DNA from: Microvirga sp052114605
Lineage (GTDB): Bacteria; Pseudomonadota; Alphaproteobacteria; Rhizobiales; Beijerinckiaceae
NCBI RefSeq assembly: GCF_052114605.1
Contig: NZ_JBFRFB010000005.1
Coordinates: 124,001-188,000 of the forward strand
Direction of reading: 5' to 3'
Length of the DNA: 64,000 bases
Under the pieces are notes generated by a model that saw nothing but the letters and a program-made list of their open reading frames with translations, was not told the origin of the DNA and ran no database searches. Both the position numbers and the translations under genes were made by a program. Every line of letters starts with the position of its first letter. The stretch's first letter is position 1. Below are positions 27,561-36,558 of this stretch, in pieces.

Positions 27561-27606
27561 GCATCGGACCCAAAAGTGGATTTGCACTTTTGGGTCAATC
27601 CGATGC
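27561..27606. repeat. GCATCGGACCCAAAAGTG palindromic repeat
   Basis: GACCCAAAAGTG (27567-27578) pairs with CACTTTTGGGTC (27585-27596), flanked by GCATCGG and CCGATGC. A related unit lies at 61303-61352 and a variant follows at 27621-27671. It overlaps the apparent upstream extension of the PBP1A frame, which argues that this extension is not translated. Confidence 0.75.
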
Positions 27607-27620
27607 CTTCGACTAAGAGC

Positions 27621-27671
27621 GAGAGCATCGTGCGCCCGAAAAACCGGGACCACTTTTCGGACGATGCTCTC
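27621..27671. repeat. GAGAGCATCGT palindromic repeat, variant
   Basis: Perfect 11-bp inverted arms (27621-27631 and 27661-27671) enclose CCGAAAAACCGGGACCACTTTTCGG. Same general design as the preceding unit, with a core in which CCGAAAA is opposed to TTTTCGG. Confidence 0.7.
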
Positions 27672-27696
27672 AAGTAATTGCGGGGTTATAAGAAAC

Positions 27697-29829
27697 GTGG
27701 CGAACGGACGTGGCCGGCGGGAGCCGGTTTTCGATGCGCCCGCTACGGAAGCGGGGGAGCTGGATTTTCGCCTCTCGCCCGAAGACCGGGCAGGGGGAAA
27801 CATGGCACGCAGGCGAGCTTCCAGGCAGGATGACGACAGACCTTCACGGCGTCCGTCCAAGCCTCGGAAAGCCAAGCGCAAGGGCGGCCGTTCCTTCATC
27901 AGCAAGCTGGTCTATGCCGGTCTCGTGCTCTGCCTCTGGGGCATCATCGGCGTGGGCGGCGTGGTGGCCTATTACGCCTCGCAGCTACCCCCCATCGACC
28001 AGCTGACGGTTCCGAAACGGCCTCCGAACATCGCCATCATGGCCAGCGACGGCTCGCTTCTCGCCAACCGCGGCGAGACGGGCGGGCGCACGGTGACGCT
28101 CAAGGAGCTGCCGCCCTACCTTCCCAAGGCGTTCGTGGCCATCGAGGACCGGCGCTTCTACGACCATTTCGGCATCGACCCCATCGGCATCGGCCGCGCG
28201 ATCTATCGCAACGTGGCGCATAGCGGCGGCCTGCAGGGCGGCTCGACCCTGACGCAGCAGCTCGCGAAAAACCTGTTCCTCACCCAGGAGCGCACCGCTT
28301 CCCGTAAGATCCAGGAAGCGATCCTCGCGCTCTGGCTCGAGCGCAACTATTCCAAGGACCAGCTCCTCGAGCTTTATCTGAACCGCGTCTATTTTGGCGC
28401 CGGCGCCTATGGCGTGGAGGCTGCGGCCCAGCGTTATTACGGCAAGTCCGCCCGCGCCGTCTCGCTCTCCGAGGCCGCCGTGCTGGCAGGCCTCGTCCAA
28501 TCGCCCTCGCGCTTGGCGCCCAACCGGAACCCGGAGCGCGCCCAGGCCCGCGCGGAGCTGGTGATCGCGGCCATGAACGAGCTCGGCTTCATCACGCCCG
28601 GCATGACCAAGACCGCGCTCGGCACGCCCGCCGAAGCGGTGCGCCCCAACGGTGCGGGCTCCGCCAATTACGCCGCCGATTACGTGATGGACGTGCTCGA
28701 CGATTTCGTCGGCACCATCGAATCCGACATCGTAGTCTCGACCACCATCGAGCCGCCGCTTCAGGCTGCCGCCGAACGCGTACTGGTGGATGAGCTCAAC
28801 GCCAAGGGCCAGAAGTTCAACGTCGGCCAGGGTGCCGTAGTGGCGATGGAACCCGACGGCGCGGTGAAGGCCCTGGTGGGCGGACGCAATTACGAGCAGA
28901 GCCAGTTCAACCGGGCGACGACCGCGCGCCGTCAGCCGGGCTCGGCCTTCAAGCCCTTCGTCTATCTCACCGCCATGGAGCGCGGCCTGACGCCGGACAC
29001 CGTGTATGAGGACGGCCCCGTCAACATCAAGGGTTGGACGCCGGAGAACTACGACCGCAAATATCGCGGGCCGATCACGCTGCGCGATGCGCTGGCGCTC
29101 TCGCTCAACACCGTCGCGGTAAAACTCAACATGGATGTGGGCCCGAAGGCCGTGGTGCAGACGGCTCAGCGCCTCGGCATCTCCTCGCCGATGCAGGCGA
29201 ACGGCTCGCTCGCCCTCGGCACGTCCGAAGTGACGCCGCTCGAACTCGTCTCGGCTTATGCGGCCTTCGCCAATGGCGGCATCGGCGTGACGCCTTATGT
29301 GATTGCCCAAGTGAAAACCGCTGACGGCAAGCTCGTCTACAAGCGTCCCAACGGCGGCGGCCTCGGCCGCGTCATCGATCCGGGCGTCGTCGCGATGATG
29401 AACGAGATGATGCACAATACCTTCGTCATCGGCACGGCGAGAGCAGCACAGATTCCCGGCTGGCCCATGGCTGGCAAGACCGGCACCACCAACGACTACA
29501 AGGATGCGTGGTTCATGGGCTTCACGGGCAATCTCGTGGCCGGCGTGTGGCTCGGCAACGACGACGGCGCGCTCACGAAAAAGGTCAGCGGCGGCAATCT
29601 GCCGAGGGAAGTCTGGCACAGCTTCATGCAGATCGCCCTCAAGGACAAGCAGCCCGTGGGCATTCCCGGCCAGGAGCGTTTCCGCGACTCGGTACCGGTG
29701 GCCGAGGCCGGCCAGGACCCGCGCTATGCCGCTGCCGGCAATGGCGAAAGCGCGTGGATCCCGCCCGCGCCGCAACAACGGCGCAACAGCCGCGAGAAGA
29801 ACTTCTTCGAGAAGCTGTTCGGGCTCTGA
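27697..29829 (+). CDS. mrcA: Penicillin-binding protein 1A (bifunctional peptidoglycan synthase)
   Basis: A 710-residue protein. The GTG at 27697 gives the N-terminal REPVFD...FRLSPEDR segment known in Hyphomicrobiales PBP1A. Upstream codons run through repeat DNA. After a basic region comes one membrane helix (LVYAGLVLCLWGIIGVGGVVAYY). Next is the glycosyltransferase-51 domain (EDRRFYDHFGIDPIG, GGSTLTQQLAKN, LELYLNRVYFG) and then the transpeptidase domain with SxxK as GSAFK, SLN as SLNT and the KTGT motif. It polymerises and cross-links peptidoglycan in the periplasm. Confidence 0.93.
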   Translation: MANGRGRREPVFDAPATEAGELDFRLSPEDRAGGNMARRRASRQDDDRPSRRPSKPRKAKRKGGRSFISKLVYAGLVLCLWGIIGVGGVVAYYASQLPPIDQLTVPKRPPNIAIMASDGSLLANRGETGGRTVTLKELPPYLPKAFVAIEDRRFYDHFGIDPIGIGRAIYRNVAHSGGLQGGSTLTQQLAKNLFLTQERTASRKIQEAILALWLERNYSKDQLLELYLNRVYFGAGAYGVEAAAQRYYGKSARAVSLSEAAVLAGLVQSPSRLAPNRNPERAQARAELVIAAMNELGFITPGMTKTALGTPAEAVRPNGAGSANYAADYVMDVLDDFVGTIESDIVVSTTIEPPLQAAAERVLVDELNAKGQKFNVGQGAVVAMEPDGAVKALVGGRNYEQSQFNRATTARRQPGSAFKPFVYLTAMERGLTPDTVYEDGPVNIKGWTPENYDRKYRGPITLRDALALSLNTVAVKLNMDVGPKAVVQTAQRLGISSPMQANGSLALGTSEVTPLELVSAYAAFANGGIGVTPYVIAQVKTADGKLVYKRPNGGGLGRVIDPGVVAMMNEMMHNTFVIGTARAAQIPGWPMAGKTGTTNDYKDAWFMGFTGNLVAGVWLGNDDGALTKKVSGGNLPREVWHSFMQIALKDKQPVGIPGQERFRDSVPVAEAGQDPRYAAAGNGESAWIPPAPQQRRNSREKNFFEKLFGL

Positions 29830-29908
29830 GAGCTATTACCTCGGACGTAATCGCCACGGCACAATCAGGCATGCATCTTGGCTTCACATTCAAGCCAAGG
29901 AGCATGCC

Positions 29909-30229
29909 ATGTCCGCCTATGCCGTCGCTCGCCTCTACGAAGTGAAAATGGGGCCGGAGATCGTCGAGTATCTCCGAAAGATAGACGCGACGCTGGCACC
30001 CTTCGATGGGCATTTCCTGATTCACGGAGATCCGGTGGAACGGCTTGAAGGCGCGTGGTCGGGAGACCTGATCATGATCGCGTTTCCGGACAAGGACCAC
30101 GCGCGCAAATGGTATGAATCCCCGGCCTACCGGGAGATCCTGCCTTTGAGGACGGGGAACTCCAAAGGCGACGTGATCCTGATCGAAGGCGTTTCACGGG
30201 ACCATAAAGCCCCCGACATCCTGGGCTGA
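29909..30229 (+). CDS. DUF1330 family protein
   Basis: A 106-residue protein starting at the ATG at 29909, with AAGGAG six bases upstream. The sequence has the dimeric alpha/beta-barrel layout of DUF1330: MSAYAVARLYEVKMGPEIVEY at the start, then FDGHFLIHGDPVERLEGAW and the closing AFPDKDHARKWYESPAYREILPLR. The function is unknown in the family. It follows PBP1A by 79 bases and converges with the Bcr/CflA exporter gene. Confidence 0.85.
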   Translation: MSAYAVARLYEVKMGPEIVEYLRKIDATLAPFDGHFLIHGDPVERLEGAWSGDLIMIAFPDKDHARKWYESPAYREILPLRTGNSKGDVILIEGVSRDHKAPDILG

Positions 30230-30234
30230 CTTCC

Positions 30235-31428
30235 CTAAGCCGTCTTTCCGCGCGCCCGTCCCGTTACCGAGAAGACGATCAGCGCCCCGACGCCGGTTGC
30301 AGCAATCGCAATCGGCAGCGGCAGGGCGGAAGCGCCGAGGTTCTGGCCGAGCACGATGCCGAGCACGGCGGCGAAACTCATCTGGCAGATGCCGAGAAAG
30401 GACGATGCCGCGCCCGCCCGCTCGGGAAAAGGCATGAGCGCGGAGGCCATGGATTGCGGCATGGTGAGCCCCACGCCGAATCCATAAATCGCCATAGGGC
30501 CTGTGATGGCGAATGACGACGGTACGCCGAAAGCCACGAGCACCAGCATGAGTACGCCGCCGAACGCGAGACTCACCACGCCGGCCTGGATCGTGCCGTC
30601 GAGTCCACGGCGGCTCACGATGCGCTGCGCGATCAGGGTGCCGATGATGTATCCCACGACCATGAAGGCGAACGAGAAGGCGTAGGAAAGTTCGTCGAGG
30701 CCATAGATGCCCTGGAGCACGAAGGACGATCCGGAGATGAAGGCGAAGAGCCCGCCATAGGTGAGCATGGAAAGGCTCACATAGGTCCGATAGCCCGAAT
30801 GTTTCAGCAGCGTGCCGAAGCCTCGGATGATGGAGGCGAACGAGATCGGCACATCCGATTTGTGGCGAATGCTTTCAGGGAGACGCAGCAACACCGTCGC
30901 GGCGAGCGCAAGACCGCAGAACAGCATCACGCCGAAGGTCATGCGCCATATTGTGAACTGCGCGATGATTCCCCCAAGCACGGGCGCGATGGCGGGCACC
31001 ACACCCATGATCGTGCCCATGCGCGACAATTCCTTGCCTGCGCGCGGCCCCTCGTAGAAATCGCGCACGATGGCGCGCCCGAGCACGATGGGACCGGACG
31101 CTCCAAGGGCTTGCAGGAAGCGCGCGGAGATCAGCACCTCGATATTGGGAGCGAGCGCACAGATCAAGCTCGCCACCGAGAATAGTCCCAGCCCGAACAG
31201 CAGCACGGGCTTTCGTCCGACCCGGTCCGAGATCGGCCCATAAAAGAATTGCCCCGCAGCAAAGCCGAGAAGAAACGCGGAGAGCGTGAGCTGCGCCTGC
31301 CCGGTCGTCGCCTGCAATCCCGCAGCGATCGCTGGCAGCGAGGGCAGATACATATCCGTGGCGAGCGGCCCGATTGCTGTGAGCAGCGCGAGAACGGCGG
31401 TAAGGGCCAGGGTGTCGGGCTTGAGCAT
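30235..31428 (-). CDS. Bcr/CflA-family multidrug exporter
   Basis: A 397-residue MFS protein with 12 predicted helices. The Bcr/CflA signature is clear: GPLATDMYLPSLPAIA in the first helix, then FYGPISDRVGRKPVLL (motif A), ARFLQALGASGPIVLGRAIVRD (helix 4). Family members export bicyclomycin, chloramphenicol, sulphonamides or other small molecules. Its start has no neighbour regulator, and its stop is five bases from the convergent DUF1330 stop. Confidence 0.9.
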   Translation of the reverse strand: MLKPDTLALTAVLALLTAIGPLATDMYLPSLPAIAAGLQATTGQAQLTLSAFLLGFAAGQFFYGPISDRVGRKPVLLFGLGLFSVASLICALAPNIEVLISARFLQALGASGPIVLGRAIVRDFYEGPRAGKELSRMGTIMGVVPAIAPVLGGIIAQFTIWRMTFGVMLFCGLALAATVLLRLPESIRHKSDVPISFASIIRGFGTLLKHSGYRTYVSLSMLTYGGLFAFISGSSFVLQGIYGLDELSYAFSFAFMVVGYIIGTLIAQRIVSRRGLDGTIQAGVVSLAFGGVLMLVLVAFGVPSSFAITGPMAIYGFGVGLTMPQSMASALMPFPERAGAASSFLGICQMSFAAVLGIVLGQNLGASALPLPIAIAATGVGALIVFSVTGRARGKTA

Positions 31429-31521
31429 GGGGCGGCTTGTTTCGATGAAGGGCGTTGCCCCGCACTAAGCCGAAACGACGCCTCTGTCACGCTGCCATGA
31501 TACTCGACCCTCAGCCGCCCC

Positions 31522-32265
31522 TTACCCGATGCGGTGAAGGGCGCTGCCGTAGGTTTTGAGCCAGGCTTCCGCGTCGTCGGTGCGGGGGCAGAGCTGGTAG
31601 GTGATCTTCCAGAAGCGCTGGGAATGGTTGAGCTCGCGCAGGTGCGCGACCTCGTGGGCGGCGAGGTAATCCAGCACGAAGGGCGGGGCCATGATCAGGC
31701 GCCAGGAGAAGTTGAGCGCTCCGTTGGCCGAGCAGGAGCCCCAACGGCTCTTGGTGTCGCGCACGGTGATCCGCTTGGCGGGCACGCCGAGCTGGGCCGT
31801 ATGCTTGCGGACGGCCGCCGCGAAGTCCCGGCGGGCCTCGGCCTCCAGGTAATCGCGCACCCGGCGGGCCACATGGCTGGCCTCACCGGTCACAGCGATG
31901 ATCGGCTCGCCCGCGCTGTCATGCGTGGCCTGCGTGACGCCGCGAATCGTCGACCAATGGACGATCCGGTGCAGCACGCCGCGCAGGGGCACGACGGAAC
32001 CCGGCTCGAAGGACACCCTCTCCGGCACCTTGGCGAGGCGGGAGGCGACCCACTGGCTGTGGCTGTCGGCGAATTTCTGAGCCAGGCCCACATCGGTGCG
32101 CTCAGGGATGGACAGCACGACCTCGCCGGTGGCGTTGGAAACGCGCAGCGTGATTCGTTTGGCGGTTGGGCGCCGTTTGAGAGCTACCTTAAAGCATTGG
32201 CCCTCATGAGAAACTTTTAAATATGGCGGGTCCGCAGGAACGCGGCGGAACAGAGCGGATTTCAT
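31522..32265 (-). CDS. YgjP/SprT-like M48-type zinc metallopeptidase
   Basis: A 247-residue protein. The longer frame reaches into phaZ; the ATG at 32265 avoids this and fits the family length. The zinc-binding HEVAHLRELNHSQRFW (His204, Glu205, His208, then the third histidine) and the DTKSRWGSCSANGALNFSWRL segment are diagnostic of the YgjP-like metal-dependent hydrolase family (DUF45). It lies 64 bases downstream of phaZ on the same strand, so it may be in the same transcript. The cell target of this protease family is not well established. Confidence 0.85.
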   Translation of the reverse strand: MKSALFRRVPADPPYLKVSHEGQCFKVALKRRPTAKRITLRVSNATGEVVLSIPERTDVGLAQKFADSHSQWVASRLAKVPERVSFEPGSVVPLRGVLHRIVHWSTIRGVTQATHDSAGEPIIAVTGEASHVARRVRDYLEAEARRDFAAAVRKHTAQLGVPAKRITVRDTKSRWGSCSANGALNFSWRLIMAPPFVLDYLAAHEVAHLRELNHSQRFWKITYQLCPRTDDAEAWLKTYGSALHRIG

Positions 32266-32329
32266 GTCCGCAATCTGCCCGCTTACGTCGATTCTGTCAG
32301 CGCAGCCGTTTGCCGCTGCTAAGAACGCA

Positions 32330-33604
32330 TCAAGAACGTTCTGAGGCCCTTGACGGGGCTTTTCGGACTGGTTCTCCGCTGTGATTCTCAATGAATTCAG
32401 CGATTCGAGGAGCGATTTCAGCCCGGAAACGAGAGCCGTTGAAGACGCCATAGTGACCGACCCCGGCCTGCAGGTGATAGAGCTTCTTGTCGGAGGACAG
32501 GTTGGGGGTCAAGTCCAGGGCGGCCAGGGTCTGGCCGACGCCGGAAATGTCGTCCCGCTCGCCTTCGATGGCCATAATGGCGCAACGCCGGATGTCCATG
32601 AGGTCCACCGGCTGGTCCCGGTGCATCATGTCGCCCTTCGGCAGGTCGTGATTCACGAACACCGTCTCGACCGTCTGGAGGTAATATTCGGCGGTCAGGT
32701 CCATGACGGCAAGGTACTCGTCATAGAAATCGCGGTGCTTCTCGGCCGAGTCGCCGTCGCCTTCCACAAGGTGGTTGAACATCTCCCAATGGGCCGAGAG
32801 GTGGCGGTCCATGTTCATGGCCATGAAGCCGGAGAGCTGCAGGAAGCCCGGATAGACGTCGCGCCAGAAGCCCGGATGGGACGGGGGCACCTTGGCGATG
32901 CAATGCTGCTTGAACCACTCGATGCCGCGCTCTTCCGCAACCCGGTTCACGGCGGTAGGCGAGCGGCGCGTATCGATGGGGCCGCCCATGAGGATCATGG
33001 AGCGGGGAATGCGGGGATCGTTCTCGGCTTCGAGCCGAGCGATGGCGGCGACCACGGGAACCGCCGGCTGACATACGGCCATGACGTGCAGGTCCGGGCC
33101 AAGATCGCGGAACAGGTCCTTCAGGTAGTCGATGTAATCATCGAGATCGAAGCGCCCTTCCGAGAGCGGCACCATGCTGGCATCCGCCCAGTCGGTGATC
33201 ATCACCTGGTGGGTGGGCAGAAATGCCTCGACCGTGCCGCGCAGAAGCGTCGCGTAATGGCCGGACATGGGCGCCACGATGATGAGCTTCGGCTGATCTT
33301 TAGCGGCGCGGTGGTCGCGCTCGAAAGAGACGATGCGGCAGAAAGGCCGCTCCCAAAGGATCTTTTCGGTAACGGCGACGTCTTCGTTGCCGATCCGCGT
33401 GGTGACGAAGCCGAATTCGGGCTTGGCGTAGCGGCGGGTGGTGCGCTCGAAAAGTTCGCAGGCTGCCGAAACCGTGCGGCCATAGGGAGTATTTGTCAGT
33501 GGGTTACCAGGATTATCAAAGATCAACTTGGTAATATCGGACGCAGCACGGGCAGGGCTCAGGAGCCAATGCGCCGTGTCATACCAGTAATAAGCAAAAT
33601 TCAT
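32330..33604 (-). CDS. phaZ: Intracellular polyhydroxyalkanoate depolymerase
   Basis: A 424-residue protein, matching intracellular PHB depolymerases of the Ralstonia PhaZ1 type. The N-terminal MNFAYYWYDTAHWLLSPAR is typical. The nucleophile is a cysteine (AVCQPAVPV, Cys178) in place of the serine of other depolymerases, and a late DDISG...GVGHYGVFNGSRF region supplies the aspartate and histidine. It mobilises stored polyester granules in the cytosol. A TTGC-rich dyad in the shared upstream region could be a PhaR-type site. It is divergent from the redox-sensing actS gene, so carbon storage and redox control are adjacent. Confidence 0.92.
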   Translation of the reverse strand: MNFAYYWYDTAHWLLSPARAASDITKLIFDNPGNPLTNTPYGRTVSAACELFERTTRRYAKPEFGFVTTRIGNEDVAVTEKILWERPFCRIVSFERDHRAAKDQPKLIIVAPMSGHYATLLRGTVEAFLPTHQVMITDWADASMVPLSEGRFDLDDYIDYLKDLFRDLGPDLHVMAVCQPAVPVVAAIARLEAENDPRIPRSMILMGGPIDTRRSPTAVNRVAEERGIEWFKQHCIAKVPPSHPGFWRDVYPGFLQLSGFMAMNMDRHLSAHWEMFNHLVEGDGDSAEKHRDFYDEYLAVMDLTAEYYLQTVETVFVNHDLPKGDMMHRDQPVDLMDIRRCAIMAIEGERDDISGVGQTLAALDLTPNLSSDKKLYHLQAGVGHYGVFNGSRFRAEIAPRIAEFIENHSGEPVRKAPSRASERS

Positions 33605-33699
33605 ATTATGTCCCCAAAGGCCGGGCGCCCTTTAATCCCACAATGCGGAGCAGGCTTATCCTCAACCATAACATTTAATTTAAGGTTCCTTGGCGCCAT

Positions 33700-33717
33700 T
33701 GCAACTACATTGTTGCA
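33700..33717. promoter_or_regulatory. TGCAAC-N6-GTTGCA dyad in the phaZ-actS intergenic region
   Basis: A perfect 6-bp inverted repeat, TGCAAC (33700-33705) and GTTGCA (33712-33717), followed by GCAG. PHA regulators of the PhaR type bind TGC/GCA-rich dyads, and the divergent phaZ makes this plausible. ActR could bind in the region too. This is inference from motif style only. Confidence 0.3.
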
Positions 33718-33835
33718 GCAGAATCCAGATCACGACCTGTTGAACCTTAGCAAAGTAGGCTTCCGTCCTGAAATAGGATTAAGGGCTTACCTCGATTGCT
33801 TGGCGAATGCTGGACGAACCCTATTCTGTTCGTTC

Positions 33836-35230
33836 ATGGCCGATACACTCCCGAAGAACGCCCCGCCCAATCCGCGCCAGCTGCGCCTGGATACTCTGGT
33901 CCGCCTGCGCTGGCTTGCCGTCGCCGGTCAGGCTTCCGCCGTCGCGGGGGTCCGTTTCGGTCTCGGCTTCCCCTTGCCCTTCGAGCTGTGCTTCCTGGTC
34001 ATCGCCGCGTCGGTCTGGACCAATCTGCTCCTGCGTATCCAGTATCCGGCGAGCCACCGGCTTAGCGACAATGCCGCCACGGCGCTTCTCGGCTTCGACA
34101 TCCTCCAGCTCGCGGCCCTGCTCTACCTGACGGGCGGGCTCGAAAACCCTTTCGCCATGCTCTTCCTCGCGCCGGTGCTGATCTCGGCGACGGCGCTCAC
34201 ACCGGAGCGGACGCTGGGTCTCGGGCTCCTGGCGGTCGGCTGCGCCACCGTTCTCGTGCTCGCCCATCGGCCTCTGCCCTGGTTCCCCGGGCAGGATTTG
34301 AGCCTGCCGTTCCTCTATGTAAGCGGCATCTGGACGGCAATCCTGCTCGGCACGGTGTTCACCGGCATCTATGCCTGGCGCGTGGCCGAGGAAGCGCGCC
34401 AGCTCGCCCAGGCACTCGCCGCGACGGAACTTGTGCTCGCCCGCGAGCAGCACCTCTCCCAGCTCGATGGCCTGGCCGCCGCCGCCGCCCATGAGCTGGG
34501 AACGCCGCTCGCCACCATCGCCCTGGTCTCGAAGGAGCTGGCCCATGCCCTGCCCAAGGACGGTTCGGTGGGCGAGGACCTGAAGCTGCTCCAAGAACAG
34601 GTGCAGCGCTGCCGTTCGATCCTGACCAAGCTCACATCCATGGGAGAGGAGGACGACGAAGGCTTCCTCGAAACCGTCACCTTGAGCCATCTCGTCGAGG
34701 AAATCGTCGAGCCGCAACGGACTGTGGGCTACGACGTGCGGATGAACGCCTGGGGCGAGGGGCCGGAACCGGTCGGGCGGCGCAATCCGGGCGTCGTCTA
34801 CGGTCTGTCCAACATTCTCGACAATGCAACGGATTTCGCCGACAGCCATGTGGTGATCGAGGCCTGCTGGACACCTCACGAAGTCTCCATCGAAATCCGC
34901 GACGACGGTCCTGGTTACGCCCCCGATATCCTGCTTCGGGTAGGCGAGCCTTATGTCACCACACGCAGCGCATCGGAGCGCACGGAGGCCAACTTAGACG
35001 AAGGTGGAGGTCTGGGCCTCGGATTGTTCATTGCCAAGACTTTGATCGAGCGATCGGGCGCGGAAATCACCCTCACGAACGCCGCTCCGCCGGGCACGGG
35101 AGCTATCGCGCGGATCGTTTGGCCCCGTCATGCGTTTGAACAGGGTGCGGCAATTTCGCCGCAGGGAGATTTTCACGAATCTCTCAAAGACGAGGGGAAG
35201 AATTCCCATATGGAGTTCGGGCCTTCCTAA
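33836..35230 (+). CDS. actS: ActS (RegB/PrrB-type) redox sensor histidine kinase
   Basis: A 464-residue membrane kinase. About six membrane helices cover residues 40-195, with the quinone-sensing segment GGLENPFAMLFLAPV in one of them. The H-box is AAAAHELGTPLATIAL (His219). Exactly 40 residues later comes EQVQRCRSIL with Cys259, the position of the redox-active cysteine 265 of Rhodobacter RegB (His225 plus 40). The ATPase part has the N-box (NILDNATDFA) and DDGPGYAPDIL. Its partner actR follows 45 bases downstream. The system controls carbon, nitrogen and respiratory genes under changing redox state in related bacteria. Confidence 0.92.
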   Translation: MADTLPKNAPPNPRQLRLDTLVRLRWLAVAGQASAVAGVRFGLGFPLPFELCFLVIAASVWTNLLLRIQYPASHRLSDNAATALLGFDILQLAALLYLTGGLENPFAMLFLAPVLISATALTPERTLGLGLLAVGCATVLVLAHRPLPWFPGQDLSLPFLYVSGIWTAILLGTVFTGIYAWRVAEEARQLAQALAATELVLAREQHLSQLDGLAAAAAHELGTPLATIALVSKELAHALPKDGSVGEDLKLLQEQVQRCRSILTKLTSMGEEDDEGFLETVTLSHLVEEIVEPQRTVGYDVRMNAWGEGPEPVGRRNPGVVYGLSNILDNATDFADSHVVIEACWTPHEVSIEIRDDGPGYAPDILLRVGEPYVTTRSASERTEANLDEGGGLGLGLFIAKTLIERSGAEITLTNAAPPGTGAIARIVWPRHAFEQGAAISPQGDFHESLKDEGKNSHMEFGPS

Positions 35231-35275
35231 GCCCGTTCCTGACGGAATTCTTCCGGAAGAAAAGGAGACTTTCTA

Positions 35276-35833
35276 ATGGCCGACGCGCCCGTTGCGTTCG
35301 AGGATCGCGCCGACAAGAGCCTCTTGATCGTGGATGACGACCGGCCCTTCTCGACCCGTCTCGCCCGTGCCATGGAAACACGCGGCTATGAGGTACGCGT
35401 TGCTGAAAGCGTGGCCGATGGCATTGCAGCTATCGAGACCGAACCTCCAGCTTTCGCCGTGATCGACATGCGTCTCGGCGACGGCAACGGCCTCGACGTG
35501 ATCGAACGCCTGAAACATCGCCGCCCCGATGCGCGCGGCGTCATTCTCACGGGCTACGGCAACATCGCGACCGCGGTCACGGCCGTGAAGATGGGCGCTT
35601 TCGACTATCTCGCGAAGCCCGCCGATGCCGACGAGATCCATGCGACCCTCATGGCGCAGCCTGGGGAGCGGGCGCTGCCGCCGGAAAACCCCATGTCGGC
35701 GGACCGCGTGCGGTGGGAGCACATTCAGCGCGTGTATGAATTGTGCGGCCGCAACGTCTCGGAAACGGCCCGGCGCCTCAACATGCACCGCCGGACCCTA
35801 CAGCGGATCCTCGCCAAGCGCGCACCGCGCTGA
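35276..35833 (+). CDS. actR: ActR (RegA/PrrA-type) response regulator
   Basis: A 185-residue regulator; AAGGAG precedes the ATG. The receiver domain (15-130) contains LLIVDDDRPF and the phosphorylated aspartate D64 in AVIDMRLGDGNGL. After a short proline-containing linker a Fis-type helix-turn-helix closes the protein (VYELCGRNVSETARRLNMHRRTLQRIL). This layout and length are those of RegA/PrrA/ActR. Encoded right after its kinase actS. Confidence 0.94.
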   Translation: MADAPVAFEDRADKSLLIVDDDRPFSTRLARAMETRGYEVRVAESVADGIAAIETEPPAFAVIDMRLGDGNGLDVIERLKHRRPDARGVILTGYGNIATAVTAVKMGAFDYLAKPADADEIHATLMAQPGERALPPENPMSADRVRWEHIQRVYELCGRNVSETARRLNMHRRTLQRILAKRAPR

Positions 35834-35840
35834 CGGATGC

Positions 35841-36338
35841 CTACAACCGCCCGTCGGCAATCCTGTCCGGATCGGCCAAGCTGTGAAGCAGGGATGCCGC
35901 CGCATGCGCGAAACGCAAGGTCACGGCCTTGCGGCGCGCGCCGGCCAACGGATGATGCGCGGCTTCGCGCATCACGGCGGCGCCGAAGCTGTCGGCGATG
36001 ATGAGACCGCGATCATCGGGCAGGATGTCGAAGGACATCGTCTCCGGCACCGCGAAATAGAATCGGTCGCAGAAATCCTCGTAGTCGGGCCATTTCCTGT
36101 CGGCCCGGAAATCCGCCACGCATGACTTGATCTCGATAATCGTGAGCGCGCCATCAGGTGCCAGCGCGATCAAATCCGCGCGACGGCCATTGGCCAGCGT
36201 GAATTCGGGCAGCGTCACATGGCCGAGCTGGGCGAACAGGCGGCGCACGCCTCGTTGGACGCCGGCGGCGACGGCGGATTGGCGCCCATCAACGGGCAGG
36301 ACGATGGTGGAGCGGATGGCTACGGACGAATCGGACAT
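35841..36338 (-). CDS. mmcB: MmcB family DNA repair protein
   Basis: A 165-residue protein with a restriction-endonuclease-like core: ANGRRADLIALAPDGALTIIEIKS holds the D and ExK catalytic pattern, followed by DFRADRKWPDYEDFCDRFYFAVP. This is MmcB (DUF1052), implicated in DNA-damage repair in Caulobacter. It converges with actR, with seven bases between their stops. Its upstream region contains REP-like copy 3. Confidence 0.88.
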   Translation of the reverse strand: MSDSSVAIRSTIVLPVDGRQSAVAAGVQRGVRRLFAQLGHVTLPEFTLANGRRADLIALAPDGALTIIEIKSCVADFRADRKWPDYEDFCDRFYFAVPETMSFDILPDDRGLIIADSFGAAVMREAAHHPLAGARRKAVTLRFAHAAASLLHSLADPDRIADGRL

Positions 36339-36424
36339 GCGGACAGACTAGCTTCTCGGGCAACACTCGCAACGTCGCGTTTGTCGCGCTTGGAATGGCT
36401 TCGCGGCCCGGCAACCTCGCTCAC

Positions 36425-36518
36425 GTCATCACCGGCCTCGTGCCGGTGATCCCGATGCTGTGAGGCGCGGCGCTCTTCCAATCGGGATGGCCGGGACAAG
36501 CCCGGCCATGACGTGGAG
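36425..36518 (+). repeat. REP-like palindromic repeat, copy 3
   Basis: The full unit: GTCATCACCGGCCTCG left hairpin, variable middle, then GGATGGCCGGGACAAGCC and CATGACGTGGAG. It lies between mmcB and the TPR gene, close to the 5' end of mmcB. Confidence 0.85.
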
Positions 36519-36558
36519 AAGTTCGAGCGAGATCCCTTCTTCGGATTAGCAGCACATC

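Noticed and set aside
27526..27696. Upstream extension of the PBP1A frame
   Set aside because: It passes through palindromic repeats and lacks the known N-terminal pattern; the GTG at 27697 fits better.
27985..29778. 597-codon open frame on the minus strand
   Set aside because: Antisense to the PBP1A gene, whose motifs and codon bias are clear on the plus strand.
32381..33835. Long upstream extension of the actS frame (485 codons)
   Set aside because: It is antisense to phaZ; the ActS family start is at 33836.
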